A stretch of 64,000 bases of DNA. Source: Vibrio inusitatus (GTDB taxonomy: Bacteria; Pseudomonadota; Gammaproteobacteria; Enterobacterales; Vibrionaceae). The position numbers and the translations under genes are program-made. How positions within the stretch are numbered: position 1 is the first letter of the stretch; each line of letters starts with the position of its first letter. Shown in pieces: positions 29,270 to 39,552 of the stretch. The DNA is taken from the NCBI GenBank assembly GCA_024346935.1, contig AP024878.1:186001-250000 (forward strand), in the 5' to 3' direction. The notes under the pieces were generated by a model. That model saw only the letters and a list, made by a program, of their open reading frames with translations. It was not told the DNA's origin and did not search any database.

Positions 29270-29632
29270 TTAAACCATGAATACAAACACGATAGCTAAA
29301 CCACTTAAGAAGGCCGCGGTGAAGTAAACGGCAATTTTGCCAGCAACACCCGTGTGTAGCTTGAGGTCGTGCATTCCGTGATGAAGACGGTGCATTGCAT
29401 GCCACATAGGTAGTGCAATAGTACCAATCACAAATAGACCGCCAATAATAGTCGTAACAAAGCTAGATACTCGCTCGTAGCTCATTGCATCAGCATCAAT
29501 AATACCCAGTGGCACTAAGATACCTAATACAAACACTGTTACTGGGGTGATCATGGCAAACCATGAACCACCGGCACCAAATAATCCCCACCATACGGGT
29601 TCGTCTGAACGTTTAGGGTTTCGATTAATCAC
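29270..29632 (-). CDS. frdD: Fumarate reductase membrane anchor FrdD
   Basis: FrdD, with FrdC, anchors fumarate reductase in the inner membrane and binds menaquinol. The product has three membrane helices. The frame opens upstream at 29662, but the family start is (V/M)[11 protein letters not shown], which corresponds to GTG 29632 preceded by AAGGAG; this gives 120 residues (119 in E. coli). With this start the frdC stop codon (29643-29645) lies just upstream, so the genes are coupled without overlap. Confidence 0.93.
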   Translation of the reverse strand: MINRNPKRSDEPVWWGLFGAGGSWFAMITPVTVFVLGILVPLGIIDADAMSYERVSSFVTTIIGGLFVIGTIALPMWHAMHRLHHGMHDLKLHTGVAGKIAVYFTAAFLSGLAIVFVFMV

Positions 29633-29642
29633 ATTCGACTCC

Positions 29643-30026
29643 TTATACAATGATGAGAACAACGAGAGAAATAAACGCTACAGCAGCCCACTGAGCAAGT
29701 ACGATAGTCTTCTTGTCTATCGCCTTACCCTTGAAGCGCATCGGCATAACCTGCGGCATCATATTGAAGAAAGTATGGGCGTGAAATAGGCTGCCAGCCA
29801 ACGCTAAGATATTGATTAAAATAACGATTGGGTGGCTCATGAATTCTAACCACGCAGCCCAAGAGTCAGGACCTTTAACCAATGCACCCAATCCAAATGT
29901 AATGAATAGAGTAAACAGAATCAAAGGCAGAACTGTCGCTTCTCGCAGCATGTAGAAACGGTAGAAAGAGTGATCTTTCCACCATGTGCGCTTCATCTCG
30001 CGAACATAAGGTTTACGATTACTCAT
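29643..30026 (-). CDS. frdC: Fumarate reductase membrane anchor FrdC
   Basis: FrdC is the second membrane anchor of fumarate reductase. The 127-residue protein starts [19 protein letters not shown], matching E. coli FrdC, and has three membrane helices; the conserved [14 protein letters not shown] and the [12 protein letters not shown] segment near the quinol site are present. It overlaps frdB by one base at 30026. Confidence 0.95.
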   Translation of the reverse strand: MSNRKPYVREMKRTWWKDHSFYRFYMLREATVLPLILFTLFITFGLGALVKGPDSWAAWLEFMSHPIVILINILALAGSLFHAHTFFNMMPQVMPMRFKGKAIDKKTIVLAQWAAVAFISLVVLIIV

Positions 30027-30763
30027 TACACATCCTCCGGCTTCAACATGGCGATGACAAAGTCTTTTGAAGATTCAATCTTGCCTTGGTTTACTGCACC
30101 TGCAGGATCAACACTCTTTGGACAGACTTCAGAGCAGTAACCTACGAAAGTACAGCCCCAGGCGCCGTTGTCACCATTGATTAATTCCATACGCTCTTGT
30201 TTACCATTGTCACGGCTATCTAAGTTGTAGCGATGAGCAAGAGTAAGAGCCGCTGGACCTAAGAAATCAGGGTTCAAACCAAACTGAGGACAAGCTGCAT
30301 AACAAAGACCGCAGTTGATACACGCTGCAAATTGCTTGTAGCGAGCCATTTGCTCTGGGGTTTGAATGTTTGTGCCGTCTTCTGGCGTACGGTCATTACC
30401 AATAATGTAAGGCTTGATTGCTTCAAGGCGCTCAATGAATGGCGTCATATCGACAATTAAGTCTTTTTCGATTGGGAAGTTAGCCAGCGCTTCAATTTTT
30501 AAGCCATCAGGGTAATCACGTAAGAAGGTTTTACAAGCAAGCTTGGGCACCTGATTTACCATGATTCCACATGAGCCACAGATTGCCATACGACAAGACC
30601 AGCGGTAAGCAAGGTCTTTATCGAGGTGATCTTTGATGTAACCCAGAGCATCAAGCACTGACATGGTTTCATCAAATGGCACTTCGAAGGTTTGAAAATA
30701 CGGTTCTGAGTCTTTCTCAGGATCGTAACGGAGAATGTCTACTTTTTGAATACGTGCTGGCAT
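30026..30763 (-). CDS. frdB: Fumarate reductase iron-sulfur subunit FrdB
   Basis: FrdB carries electrons from menaquinol to FrdA through three Fe-S clusters. The [2Fe-2S] ligands are in [15 protein letters not shown] and a later Cys; the [4Fe-4S] and [3Fe-4S] ligands are in [12 protein letters not shown] and [17 protein letters not shown]. The length of 245 is normal. It overlaps both frdA and frdC by one base, so the operon is tightly coupled. Confidence 0.97.
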   Translation of the reverse strand: MPARIQKVDILRYDPEKDSEPYFQTFEVPFDETMSVLDALGYIKDHLDKDLAYRWSCRMAICGSCGIMVNQVPKLACKTFLRDYPDGLKIEALANFPIEKDLIVDMTPFIERLEAIKPYIIGNDRTPEDGTNIQTPEQMARYKQFAACINCGLCYAACPQFGLNPDFLGPAALTLAHRYNLDSRDNGKQERMELINGDNGAWGCTFVGYCSEVCPKSVDPAGAVNQGKIESSKDFVIAMLKPEDV

Positions 30764-32571
30764 TACTGTTGCTCCTCCGCGTTGTTCGCCGCTTTCTCTG
30801 CCGCTGCAGCTTCTTCAGCTGCAGCGCCATACAGGCGAGCTTTTGGTTGCGATTTGGTAATGGTCACTGAACTGTAGTCAATACTCGGTGCACTTTGTGG
30901 TGTGTAGTAGGCAAGTGAGTGTTTTAAGAAGTTCTCATCGTCTCGCTCCGTACAACCTTCATCAAGGCGCTGGTGGGCACCACGAGACTCTTTACGTAAC
31001 AAAGCAGAATGAGCCATAGCTTCTGCCACTTCTAGGCCGTAACCCACCTCAATGGCATATAAAAGGTCAGTATTGAATACTTTGCCTTTGTCTTTGATAC
31101 TGATTTTCTTATAGCGCTCTTTCAGCTCAGAAAGTTTGTCGATGGTTTCTTGCATGAGCTCTTCACTACGGTAGATGCCACAGCCAGATTCCATTGCGTG
31201 ACCCATTTCGGTGCGAATAGTGGACCAGTTTTCGTCGCCATCTTGAGTCATTAAAGCTTGAATGCGCGCTTCGACAAGTTCGACTTGAGCCTTAATTGCA
31301 TCATCATCCCAGCCTTGGAACTCACTAGCATGCTTAACAGCTTCTTCACCCGCTACACGGCCAAATACTACGAATTCAGCCAGTGAGTTTGAACCAAGGC
31401 GGTTTGCACCGTGTAAGCCAACAGAAGCACATTCCCCAACGGCAAATAGACCTTTGATACGAGTTTCGCATTTAGGGTTGGTTTCAATACCACCCATGGT
31501 GTAGTGGACCGTAGGGCGAATAGGGATTGGCTCTTTAGCTGGGTCTACATTGACGTAAGCCTTAGAAAGCTCACAGATAAATGGCAGGCGCTCTTGTAGG
31601 TACTCTTCACCCAGGTGGCGAAGATCAAGATGTACCACATCACCCAGTGGGTGCTTAATAGTGTTGCCTTTTTGTTGCTCATGCCAGAATGCTTGAGATA
31701 CCTTATCTCGAGGTCCAAGCTCCATATATTTGTTTTTAGGTTGGCCTACTGGGGTCTCTGGGCCCATCCCGTAATCTTGCAGGTAACGGTAGCCATCTTT
31801 ATTCACTATGATGCCACCTTCACCACGACAACCTTCGGTCATCAGGATGCCTGTACCAGGAAGACCTGTTGGGTGATATTGAACGAACTCCATATCACGC
31901 AGTGGTACACCATGGCGGTATGCCATGGCCATTCCGTCACCCGTTACGATGCCGCCATTAGTGTTAGTGTGATAAACACGACCTGCACCACCTGTTGCGA
32001 GCACAACAGATTTAGCTTTAATAGTGACGAGTTCGCCTTCAGCCATATGAATAGCGACTAGGCCTTGAATTTCCCCTTCAACTACGAGTAAATCAACAAC
32101 AAAGTACTCATCGAAGCGTTTGATTTGTGGGTATTTTATAGAGGTTTGAAATAGAGTATGTAGCATGTGGAATCCGGTTTTATCTGCAGCAAACCAAGTT
32201 CGCTCAACCTTCATACCACCAAAACGGCGTACGTTTATTTCGCCATTTTCTTTGCGGCTCCATGGGCAGCCCCATTGTTCCATCTGGATCATTTCGCGTG
32301 TTGAATTCTCTACAAAGAACTCAACAACATCTTGTTCGCAAAGCCAGTCACCACCACCAACGGTATCGTCAAAATGATTGTCTAGGCTATCTTCTTCTTT
32401 GACAACGGCAGCAGAGCCACCTTCAGCCGCTACAGTGTGCGAACGCATTGGATAAACCTTGGAAATTAAAGCAACTTCCAAATCAGGGTTTGCTTCAGCT
32501 GCTGCGATAGCAGTTCGAAGGCCGGCACCCCCTGCGCCGATGACCGCGATATCTGTGTGTAATATTTTCAC
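30763..32571 (-). CDS. frdA: Fumarate reductase flavoprotein subunit FrdA
   Basis: FrdA reduces fumarate to succinate in anaerobic respiration. The 602-residue protein has the FAD-binding motif [19 protein letters not shown] at 7-25, the flavinylation site in [34 protein letters not shown] with the active-site Arg, and [13 protein letters not shown] substrate residues (here [10 protein letters not shown]). The start is GTG with GGAGG upstream. The Ala/Glu-rich tail ([19 protein letters not shown]) is typical. It is the first gene of frdABCD and divergent from epmA. Confidence 0.97.
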   Translation of the reverse strand: MKILHTDIAVIGAGGAGLRTAIAAAEANPDLEVALISKVYPMRSHTVAAEGGSAAVVKEEDSLDNHFDDTVGGGDWLCEQDVVEFFVENSTREMIQMEQWGCPWSRKENGEINVRRFGGMKVERTWFAADKTGFHMLHTLFQTSIKYPQIKRFDEYFVVDLLVVEGEIQGLVAIHMAEGELVTIKAKSVVLATGGAGRVYHTNTNGGIVTGDGMAMAYRHGVPLRDMEFVQYHPTGLPGTGILMTEGCRGEGGIIVNKDGYRYLQDYGMGPETPVGQPKNKYMELGPRDKVSQAFWHEQQKGNTIKHPLGDVVHLDLRHLGEEYLQERLPFICELSKAYVNVDPAKEPIPIRPTVHYTMGGIETNPKCETRIKGLFAVGECASVGLHGANRLGSNSLAEFVVFGRVAGEEAVKHASEFQGWDDDAIKAQVELVEARIQALMTQDGDENWSTIRTEMGHAMESGCGIYRSEELMQETIDKLSELKERYKKISIKDKGKVFNTDLLYAIEVGYGLEVAEAMAHSALLRKESRGAHQRLDEGCTERDDENFLKHSLAYYTPQSAPSIDYSSVTITKSQPKARLYGAAAEEAAAAEKAANNAEEQQ

Positions 32572-32730
32572 AGTTATCCTCCAGAGTGTTAGGCAGGTTA
32601 TCCTGCTCGTGATTTTAAGTTTCTTAAGAAATGCTACGCACCATTGTATGGGATGCGTGTTGTGAAAAAATTGATTTACCTAGTTTTTTAATGCCGATAC
32701 AGGTGAAAAGATCTAAAAAGAACGGGGAGT

Positions 32731-32744
32731 GTGATCATTATCAT
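32731..32744. promoter_or_regulatory. Possible FNR-type site between frdA and epmA
   Basis: GTGAT-CATT-ATCAT contains the core TGAT-N4-ATCA of the FNR consensus TTGAT-N4-ATCAA; both outermost bases differ. It lies about 160 bp from frdA and 58 bp from epmA. Anaerobic control of frd by FNR is well known in E. coli. Here the site is only a motif match. Confidence 0.35.
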
Positions 32745-32801
32745 GCCAAAATAAGCATATGAATCTACAAAACTTATTCAATTCATTTCACAGGAAACTC
32801 T

Positions 32802-33776
32802 ATGAGCACTCTCAATTGGCAGCCTTCAGCAGACCTATCTTCTTTAAAAAGAAGAGCAGATCTCATCACTCATATCAGGCAGTTTTTTGTTGAGCGCAAT
32901 GTATTGGAAGTGGATACTCCCGCAATGAGCCATGCCACAGTGACCGATTTTCATTTGCATACCTTTCAAACGGAATTTATAGGGCCTGGATATGCGGATG
33001 GAAGAAAGCTCTTTTTTATGACCAGTCCTGAGTTTCACATGAAGCGCTTGTTAGCTTCTGGCAGTGGCTGTATCTACCAAATAGCCAAAGCATTTAGGAA
33101 CGAAGAAGCCGGTCGTTATCATAACCCTGAATTTACGCTCTTGGAGTGGTATAGAGTAGGGTTTGATCACCATGATTTGATGAATGAGATGGATCAATTA
33201 TTGCAGCTTGTACTGTCATGTAATCAAGCTGAGCGCATGACTTATCAGCAAGCTTTTATTGATGTCTTAAACGTTTGTCCACTGCAAGGTAGTATGGAAC
33301 AACTGAAAGCCGCAGCGGGAGTTCTCGGATTGTCTGATATTGCTGAGCCTGAAACAGACCGAGATACGCTATTACAGCTGCTATTTAGTATTGGTGTTGA
33401 ACCTAAAATAGGGCAACAGGCTCCAGCCTTTGTATATGATTTCCCTGCCTCGCAAGCGGCATTAGCGAAGATAAATCCGAATGACCATCGGGTAGCCGAT
33501 CGTTTTGAGGTTTACTTTAAGGGTATTGAGTTGGCTAACGGCTTTCATGAGTTGGATGATGCAGAGGAGCAGCTACGACGCTTTGAACAAGATAATGAGA
33601 AGCGGATACAAATGGGACTATCCCCGCAACCTATTGATTATCATTTGATTGAGGCATTACGCCATGGATTGCCACAATGCTCAGGGGTTGCTTTAGGCAT
33701 AGATAGACTCATTATGTTGGCCAGTAAGAAAACACATATTGATGAAGTCACTGCATTCCCTTTCCCAAGGGCTTAG
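32802..33776 (+). CDS. epmA: EF-P lysine ligase EpmA
   Basis: EpmA (PoxA/GenX/YjeA) is a paralogue of the lysyl-tRNA synthetase catalytic core that attaches (R)-beta-lysine to Lys34 of EF-P instead of to tRNA. The 324 residues lack the N-terminal OB anticodon domain. Class II motifs are visible: motif 1 region [16 protein letters not shown], motif 2 [22 protein letters not shown] and motif 3 [12 protein letters not shown]. The divergent frdABCD/epmA arrangement is conserved with E. coli. Confidence 0.96.
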   Translation: MSTLNWQPSADLSSLKRRADLITHIRQFFVERNVLEVDTPAMSHATVTDFHLHTFQTEFIGPGYADGRKLFFMTSPEFHMKRLLASGSGCIYQIAKAFRNEEAGRYHNPEFTLLEWYRVGFDHHDLMNEMDQLLQLVLSCNQAERMTYQQAFIDVLNVCPLQGSMEQLKAAAGVLGLSDIAEPETDRDTLLQLLFSIGVEPKIGQQAPAFVYDFPASQAALAKINPNDHRVADRFEVYFKGIELANGFHELDDAEEQLRRFEQDNEKRIQMGLSPQPIDYHLIEALRHGLPQCSGVALGIDRLIMLASKKTHIDEVTAFPFPRA

Positions 33777-33843
33777 AGCGACATTCCAAAAGCTATAAAT
33801 TGTCAGCTATTAGGCTATTTTTCCAAAAGAAGTCGTTATTGAC

Positions 33844-33909
33844 GAGCACTCTTATCGGCAATTTTTAAAGGTTAACATTCTCTTGGTTAGATCCCCGATA
33901 GGAGCACTC
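33844..33909. repeat. GAGCACTC direct repeats flanking a 50-bp segment with short inverted ends
   Basis: GAGCACTC occurs at 33844-33851 and 33902-33909. The 50 bp between begins TTATCGG and ends CCGATAG, imperfect inverted repeats (6 of 7). This looks like a tiny insertion with an 8-bp target duplication, but the arms are short enough to be chance. Confidence 0.3.
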
Positions 33910-33945
33910 GAGGATGACGTTTTTTAAAGCTGTCAGTTATCAGTT

Positions 33946-34842
33946 TCAGCTAACGATTAATCCAGTACCAATGACGGCCAAGATTGCGCCATACCACGCG
34001 TAACGACTTGGTCTTTGCTTGGTGATAAACCATAGCAGAGGAAGTACCATAATAGGTGTTGTGGAAGAGAGCAGGGCTACCATACCCACGTTGCCTTCTT
34101 GCAAAGCGTAGAGTATCAGTGTCATACCTACTGCCATGGCTAAGAAGCCATTTAATGCGGTGATCGCAAGTATCTTTAAGTTGATGGCTTGTTTGGCTTT
34201 TGCAAGCTTTGCGCCACTAAATAAAAATAATGAATGCGCCACAAACGCTGTGATCATTCGAATGGCAGAAGCCGCAACGGGGTCGATACTGGTTTGCATG
34301 ACTGGCTTAGCGATGATGCCGCCGAGAGCTTGGCAAAGGCCAGATAGTAACCCTATGCTGATCCCCACAGCCATTTTTCCCTGTAACGACTCCCAATCAT
34401 GCTTTCCTGATTGTTTTCGACCAAAGAATATCGCGATAACAACGCCTGCGAATACAAGCAGTGCTCCCAGAAGTTCGATGCCACTCCAGGTTTCACTAAA
34501 AAGCCAATATCCCAAGATGGCTGAAAATACGGCATGGCATGAGAAAAGGAGACCTGCTTGTCGTGGTCCCATTCGGTTCATGCAGGCAAATAGAGCGGTA
34601 TCGCCAATAAAAATACCGATTAGGCCAGAGAGCATCATTAGCGTTATATGCTCAGCACCAACTGTTGCCCAGCCTCCAGTAAAGGCTGCCATGCTGGTTA
34701 ACATGATCGCAGTACACCCCATCCGCCAGCGACTATAGGCAAAAGGACCAAGGTGGCGAGCAGGTTTAACTGAAATTAGGCTAGATATCGCCCATAAGAA
34801 GGCCGCGGCAAGGGCCAACCATTCGTATCCCATGGTGCACAT
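33946..34842 (-). CDS. EamA/DMT-family transporter
   Basis: A membrane protein of up to 298 residues with ten predicted helices in two homologous EamA halves (about 5-135 and 155-296), typical of drug/metabolite transporters. Features include LGPFAYSRWRM, GLIGIFIGDTALFACMNRMG and the second-half LPLLWFITKQRPSRYAWYGA. The substrate cannot be predicted. Two nearby starts are possible (34842 MCTMGYEW or 34833 MGYEW); neither has a good ribosome site. Confidence 0.82.
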   Translation of the reverse strand: MCTMGYEWLALAAAFLWAISSLISVKPARHLGPFAYSRWRMGCTAIMLTSMAAFTGGWATVGAEHITLMMLSGLIGIFIGDTALFACMNRMGPRQAGLLFSCHAVFSAILGYWLFSETWSGIELLGALLVFAGVVIAIFFGRKQSGKHDWESLQGKMAVGISIGLLSGLCQALGGIIAKPVMQTSIDPVAASAIRMITAFVAHSLFLFSGAKLAKAKQAINLKILAITALNGFLAMAVGMTLILYALQEGNVGMVALLSSTTPIMVLPLLWFITKQRPSRYAWYGAILAVIGTGLIVS

Positions 34843-34911
34843 TGAAGTTTTTGATAGATACCCTCAATATGCACCATATTGGGAGGATTAGAAACCCTCG
34901 ATTTAAAGGTG

Positions 34912-35634
34912 CTACTTAGGCCAAACTCGGGTTTGACTCGTGGTTGAGGCGAAGTACTTTACCGCTTCGTTGGGAACATCACAGAAAATACCATCTACTC
35001 CCATTGTTTTTAGGCGCTGCCAGTCTTCTTGGCGGTTCACCGTATACACGTAAACTTTTAGCCCACGTTTCTTTGCATCATCAACCATTTCACCATCGAG
35101 AACATGTAGGTCGATGTTGACGCTGTAAGCATTGAGCTCTTGTGCAAATCGACACAGACCGATTGGCTTGCTGGCGGTCAATGCCGCAATCTTGAGCTCG
35201 GGGCGCTGGCGGTTTAGCTCTGCTAACCAGTGATGATTAAATGATGACACTAAAAGCTGCTCTTGATTAAAGCCACACTCATTGATGGCATAGTCTAGAT
35301 GAGAGTTCAGAGTTGCTATGTCATCCAGTCCTTTTAACTCAATGTTTAAAGCACAGCGACCAGAGAGGTGGTGCAACGTCTCTCTCAGAGTTGGAATCTG
35401 CTCACCTTCACCAGCATCCAGTTCTTTTAAGCCTTTAGCTGAAAACCAATTGAGTGGGCCAGCGCCATCAGTAGTGCGATTGACCCAGCTATCATGAATA
35501 ACCCAGAACTCACCTTGATGTTGATGGATATCCAATTCGATAGCTTTTGTTCCGCCCTCCAACGCATTCTCGAAGGCGAGCAATGTGTTCTCTGGATGGG
35601 TTTCTCTTGTTCCTCTATGGGCAACAATAAACAT
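34912..35634 (-). CDS. ugpQ: Cytoplasmic glycerophosphodiester phosphodiesterase (UgpQ type)
   Basis: This enzyme splits glycerophosphodiesters into sn-glycerol 3-phosphate and an alcohol. The 240-residue GDPD TIM barrel shows the catalytic HRG (VAHRGTRETHPENT, 5-18), metal ligands in IELDIHQHQGEFWVIHD (Glu, Asp and catalytic His), and LNIELKG. No signal peptide is seen, so it is the cytoplasmic type. It follows the DASS transporter gene by 31 bp on the same strand, suggesting co-transcription, though no functional link is obvious. GGGAGAAG precedes the ATG. Confidence 0.92.
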   Translation of the reverse strand: MFIVAHRGTRETHPENTLLAFENALEGGTKAIELDIHQHQGEFWVIHDSWVNRTTDGAGPLNWFSAKGLKELDAGEGEQIPTLRETLHHLSGRCALNIELKGLDDIATLNSHLDYAINECGFNQEQLLVSSFNHHWLAELNRQRPELKIAALTASKPIGLCRFAQELNAYSVNIDLHVLDGEMVDDAKKRGLKVYVYTVNRQEDWQRLKTMGVDGIFCDVPNEAVKYFASTTSQTRVWPK

Positions 35635-35665
35635 AACTTCTCCCTGCTAAAGCTTGGCATTCGTT

Positions 35666-37081
35666 TTAGGTTAGGATAAACATAGCAACGTAGACGAGTG
35701 CTAGGCCGACGATACCTAGAATAATGCCTGTTTTTGCCATGTCTTTGCTCTCAATAAGCCCTGTAGAGTATGCCAATGAATTAGGTGGTGTTGAGACTGG
35801 CAGAATCATACCTAGCGAGGCAGAGAACGCGACCACAATCAGTAGACCTTGTAATCCTCCAGTCGCAGCTAGGCTAGGCATAGATGCGCCAATGGCTGCA
35901 GCAATTGGCATTAATAAGTTGGCGGTTGCCGTATTGGACATAAAGTTGGCCATTAACCAGCAGATGATCGACAGTGTGAGTACTACAGCAACAGGAGATA
36001 GGCTCTGATAATCAATAGAGTGAGCCAACCCTTTGGCGAGGCCCGTCTTATCCAGAGCAAGTCCAATAGCGATACCACCTGCAACCAACCACAAAACGTC
36101 CCAGTTAATCTGTTTAATTTCTGCTTTGCCCATGATGCCAGTAAGCGTAAATATCGCCAGAGGAATGACAGAGACTACGTAGGTGTTCATACCGTGAAGC
36201 TTGGTGGTCATCCATAATACGATTGTCAGTGCAAAGGTAATGTAAACAACGATCGCCTTCCAAGACTTTAAGAACTTACCTTCTAACGACAGCACCATTT
36301 TATCTTCTGATGATGGGAATAATTTCTGTAGCAACAACCAAGCAATGGCTAGCTGTACAATGACAAAAGGCAGGCCAAACATCATCCAACTTAGAAAGTC
36401 GATACTGTTTTCTCCTGTGAGGTACTGTAAGGCAATGGCATTAGGTGGAGTACCGATTGGAGTCGCGATCCCCCCCGTGTTCGCTGCGATAGGTATACAT
36501 AAAACTAAAGCCTTAATACCCAAATCACCGGGCTTAGCTGATGCCACTATAGGGCCAAGCAGTGCCAGCATCATCACCGTGGTAGCGGTGTTCGACATAA
36601 ACATTGAGAACACGGCAGTAATCAACATTAAGCCAAGCATGATGTATCTAGGCTGAGAGCCAAATGGCTTCAATAGAACCCGAGCAAGGTTGTTGTCAAG
36701 TTGGTACTTAGAAGCGGCAATAGCTAAAGCAAACCCGCCCATAAATAAAATGATGATGGGTGAAGAGAACGAACCCAATATATCCGTATAGGGAATGAGA
36801 GTGCCAAAGGCCTCATTGGCGTGATCGACTCTTAGAACGTTCAACCCCTTATCGGATAAGAAAATAAGTTCTAGGGTAATGATCAGTATCGAAGTCGCAA
36901 AAACGGGAACAGGCTCTAATACCCAGAGTAGGGCGGACATGACGAAGATAGCCAACAGTCGATGTTGAACCACAGTAAGATCATTGATAGGGATCCAACT
37001 GCTTGGCATCATCAATATTAGAATAGGTATAAGAATGCAGAATACTAACTTAATTACCTGACTCGAATTTTCTTTATCCAT
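35666..37081 (-). CDS. DASS/SLC13-family sodium-coupled di/tricarboxylate transporter
   Basis: An inner-membrane protein of about 471 residues with 11 or so helices, belonging to the divalent-anion:Na+ symporters (the VcINDY family). Both Na+/substrate SNT motifs are present (SNTATTVMM and SNTATANLL), each in a re-entrant hairpin. Matching partners are IGTPPNAIAL and VSTPPNSLAY. Likely substrates are succinate, malate or fumarate. The frame extends to 37102, but ATG 37081 (MDKENSSQ) with GGAAG upstream is preferred. Confidence 0.9.
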   Translation of the reverse strand: MDKENSSQVIKLVFCILIPILILMMPSSWIPINDLTVVQHRLLAIFVMSALLWVLEPVPVFATSILIITLELIFLSDKGLNVLRVDHANEAFGTLIPYTDILGSFSSPIIILFMGGFALAIAASKYQLDNNLARVLLKPFGSQPRYIMLGLMLITAVFSMFMSNTATTVMMLALLGPIVASAKPGDLGIKALVLCIPIAANTGGIATPIGTPPNAIALQYLTGENSIDFLSWMMFGLPFVIVQLAIAWLLLQKLFPSSEDKMVLSLEGKFLKSWKAIVVYITFALTIVLWMTTKLHGMNTYVVSVIPLAIFTLTGIMGKAEIKQINWDVLWLVAGGIAIGLALDKTGLAKGLAHSIDYQSLSPVAVVLTLSIICWLMANFMSNTATANLLMPIAAAIGASMPSLAATGGLQGLLIVVAFSASLGMILPVSTPPNSLAYSTGLIESKDMAKTGIILGIVGLALVYVAMFILT

Positions 37082-37201
37082 TCCATCACTTCCTCTCAAC
37101 ATGGAACATGCAGATTATCGAAAAGTTATTGCAAGTGTTTGGATGTCATGCGGTTTTTTTTAAAATGATAAAATATATTCGAGATTAATTTGCTTTCAAT
37201 C

Positions 37202-37234
37202 AAAAAAAAGCAGAACGAATTTATCGTTCTGCTT
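37202..37234 (-). terminator. Terminator of rraA
   Basis: AAGCAGAACGA-ATTTA-TCGTTCTGCTT; on the minus strand it is followed by T8. It stands 32 bp after the rraA stop codon. Confidence 0.88.
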
Positions 37235-37266
37235 CTAAATGTAACTCAATATTGACAATAAGCAGG

Positions 37267-37776
37267 CTAGGCCTCTTCTTCGTCAATCTCAAAATTAGTG
37301 TCTAGAGGCTCCTGTGACAAAATAATGCCGGTGTTGTCTGCATACAAGTAGTCCTCGGGCAAGAAGCTTACGCCGCCAAAGTTAACCGGAACATCAAGTT
37401 CACCTATATCCGTTTGGCTCGCTCCGACAGGTATAGACGCTAGGGCTTGAATACCAATGCTCATATCCTCGAGTTCATCAACTTCACGTACAGAGCCATA
37501 AACCACAAGACCTTCCCATTCGTTTTCTTCAGCGAGGGAAGCTATTTCAGCATCAATTAAGGCTCGCCTTAGTGAACCACCGCCATCAATAAGTAATACT
37601 CGACCTTGCCCATCTTGCTCAAGAACAGAGCGAATAAGTCCATTGTCTTCAAAGCATTTGATGGTGGTTACCTGACCTGCGAATGACGCACTGCCACCAA
37701 AATTACTAAACATTGGCTCTACGACATCAACCTGATCTAAGTAGACGTCACACAGGGCTGAAGTGTTGTATTCCAT
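37267..37776 (-). CDS. rraA: Ribonuclease E inhibitor RraA
   Basis: RraA is a trimeric cytoplasmic protein that binds RNase E and dampens mRNA decay. The sequence [21 protein letters not shown], then [21 protein letters not shown] and [12 protein letters not shown] aligns with E. coli RraA. The start at 37776 follows AGGTGA; the frame extends four codons further to a GTG. The 169-residue product has an acidic C-terminal tail (EIDEEEA) slightly longer than in E. coli (161). It lies 88 bp after menA on the same strand, the conserved menA-rraA pair. Confidence 0.95.
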   Translation of the reverse strand: MEYNTSALCDVYLDQVDVVEPMFSNFGGSASFAGQVTTIKCFEDNGLIRSVLEQDGQGRVLLIDGGGSLRRALIDAEIASLAEENEWEGLVVYGSVREVDELEDMSIGIQALASIPVGASQTDIGELDVPVNFGGVSFLPEDYLYADNTGIILSQEPLDTNFEIDEEEA

Positions 37777-37863
37777 AATCAGTGTCACCTTCTAAGTTAG
37801 TATTCTTACACTCGAGTATATCCTGCAACAGTAATGGAAAGTTGATGCAAGTTAACTTTTTAA

Positions 37864-38760
37864 TTAAACAATAATAGCTAAAGAAAATAATAAGTTAGCA
37901 ATTAGTGCAAGTTTTACCACTCCAGCCATTAGTGGAGCAATGGCTAAACTGTCCGTTGCGCGGTTAATTGAGCGCAAATGCAATAAGCTTGGAACCAAAA
38001 TCAATGAGGTCAAGAGCAAGCTAACAGGGCTAAAGTGATTATTGAATACGAATATGAAATAAGCCAGCCATGCCGTTAAGACAAGTAGCGCGTGATAGTG
38101 CTTAGCCTTTGCCAATCCCATGCGCACAGCCATTGTGGTTTTACCAAATGCCCGGTCGTTATCAATATCTCTCATGTTATTGACATTGAGTACCGCGACA
38201 GCAAGTAATCCGGTAGCAGTAGCGGGTAAAAACAAGTCTGCAGAGAGGGTGTTGGTATGCAGGTAAAAGGTCCCACCGACGCCTAATAAGCCAAAGAATA
38301 CGTAGACAGATAGGTCACCTAACCCAATATAACCATAAGGTTTTTTCCCTACCGTGTAAGCGATAGCACAGAATATTGCAAGAACACCTAAGCCGAGGAA
38401 AATACCAATATCCACCAACGTAGTTAAAGATGTTAGAATCAGCGTCAGACCCGCAGATAGACTCAGCAATGAGCACAGTACCATTGCATTTCTCATCTGT
38501 TTCGCAGTTATCTCACCGGATTGAATTGCTCTGGTAGGACCAAGTCGATCTTGATTATCGGTTCCTTGCTGAGCATCACCATAATCATTAGCAAGATTTG
38601 ATAATATTTGTAGAAGCGTTGCGGTGAGTAGAGCCAGAATACTGACACTCCACGAAAACTGCTGGTGGGTATAGGCTAAGCAACTTCCAGTCACGATAGA
38701 AGTCAAAGCCAAGGGCAATGTTTTGGGTCTAGCGGCAGATAGCCAATGAGATACAGACAA
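37864..38760 (-). CDS. menA: 1,4-dihydroxy-2-naphthoate polyprenyltransferase
   Basis: MenA attaches the octaprenyl chain to DHNA in menaquinone synthesis; menaquinol feeds the fumarate reductase encoded nearby. The 298-residue UbiA-family membrane protein has about eight helices, the first Asp-rich motif NLANDYGDAQQGTD (about 60-74) and the second NNMRDIDNDRAFGK (about 193-206). The start appears to be TTG (MSVSHWLSAARPKTLPLAL), with no clear ribosome site. Confidence 0.94.
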   Translation of the reverse strand: MSVSHWLSAARPKTLPLALTSIVTGSCLAYTHQQFSWSVSILALLTATLLQILSNLANDYGDAQQGTDNQDRLGPTRAIQSGEITAKQMRNAMVLCSLLSLSAGLTLILTSLTTLVDIGIFLGLGVLAIFCAIAYTVGKKPYGYIGLGDLSVYVFFGLLGVGGTFYLHTNTLSADLFLPATATGLLAVAVLNVNNMRDIDNDRAFGKTTMAVRMGLAKAKHYHALLVLTAWLAYFIFVFNNHFSPVSLLLTSLILVPSLLHLRSINRATDSLAIAPLMAGVVKLALIANLLFSLAIIV

Positions 38761-38862
38761 AGTAATAATAGCTTTTTACGTTACAGTAAGAGTGCTTGAG
38801 TATAGCAAAACTCTTTTCTATTTCGATCTAATTAACAATGACCTAGGGTATTAAGTCGCTTA

Positions 38863-39507
38863 ATGAAAACAAAGCAAAGAATTGTGCAAGGCGCGCTAGA
38901 GTTGTTTAATAAACAAGGTGAGCGTAACGTTACTACTAATCATATCGCAGCCCACCTTGGTATCAGTCCAGGAAACCTCTATTACCATTACTCCAACAAG
39001 CAAGAAATAATTCGTGCGATTTTTGAGGACTATACCTCTGAGTTGTTGGATAGGTTTCGTCCTTATGAAAGTCAGGGAGAGAGTTTGGTGTTGTTAAAAC
39101 ACTATGTAAATTCGACTTTTTCTCTAATGTGGAAGTATCGATTTTTCTATGCCAACTTAGCCGATATTGTGAGTCGTGATACTCAACTACATCATGCCTA
39201 TTTGGAAGTTCAAGAAAAGCTAAGGGTTAATCTAGTCGCTATCGTACAGTCGTTTCTTACCCTTGAGTTAATAGAAGTCGATTCCCAGGATATGCCAAGG
39301 TTAGTCACCAACTTACATTTTATTGCTACGGGTTGGTTAGGTTATCAATCGGCAATGAATGCAAACCAAAAAGTGACAGAGGCAATGATTATGCAGGGTA
39401 TGTTGCAGATCTTGGCCATGGTAAAACCAATGGCCACCCAATTAGGTAGAGAGCAGTTGCTTTTGCTTGAGGAAGGTTTGCAAATGAGTTGTGTCGCTGA
39501 AAAATAA
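38863..39507 (+). CDS. TetR/AcrR-family transcriptional regulator
   Basis: The N-terminal 50 residues form a TetR helix-turn-helix (RIVQGALELFNKQGERNVTT, then HIAAHLGISPGNLYYHYSNKQEII). The rest is a helical ligand/dimer domain. The family usually represses a neighbouring gene, but the neighbours are menA (divergent, about 100 bp gap) and psd (convergent). I see no clear palindrome in the gap, so its target and ligand are unknown. The length is 214. Confidence 0.85.
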   Translation: MKTKQRIVQGALELFNKQGERNVTTNHIAAHLGISPGNLYYHYSNKQEIIRAIFEDYTSELLDRFRPYESQGESLVLLKHYVNSTFSLMWKYRFFYANLADIVSRDTQLHHAYLEVQEKLRVNLVAIVQSFLTLELIEVDSQDMPRLVTNLHFIATGWLGYQSAMNANQKVTEAMIMQGMLQILAMVKPMATQLGREQLLLLEEGLQMSCVAEK

Positions 39508-39533
39508 AAAAGGAGCCTAAGGCTCCTTTTTAT
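39507..39533. terminator. Bidirectional terminator between the TetR gene and psd
   Basis: AAAAAGGAGCC-TAA-GGCTCCTTTTT, starting at the last base of the TetR stop codon. Confidence 0.88.
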
Positions 39534-39552
39534 GACATCTTGTAAGTGCTCG

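Noticed and set aside
31615..32061. 148-codon plus-strand frame inside frdA
   Set aside because: Fully antisense to the strongly conserved frdA coding sequence.
34136..34738. 200-codon plus-strand frame inside the DMT transporter gene
   Set aside because: It is antisense to a clear ten-helix transporter; its Pro/Ala/Met-rich peptide is a shadow of that gene.
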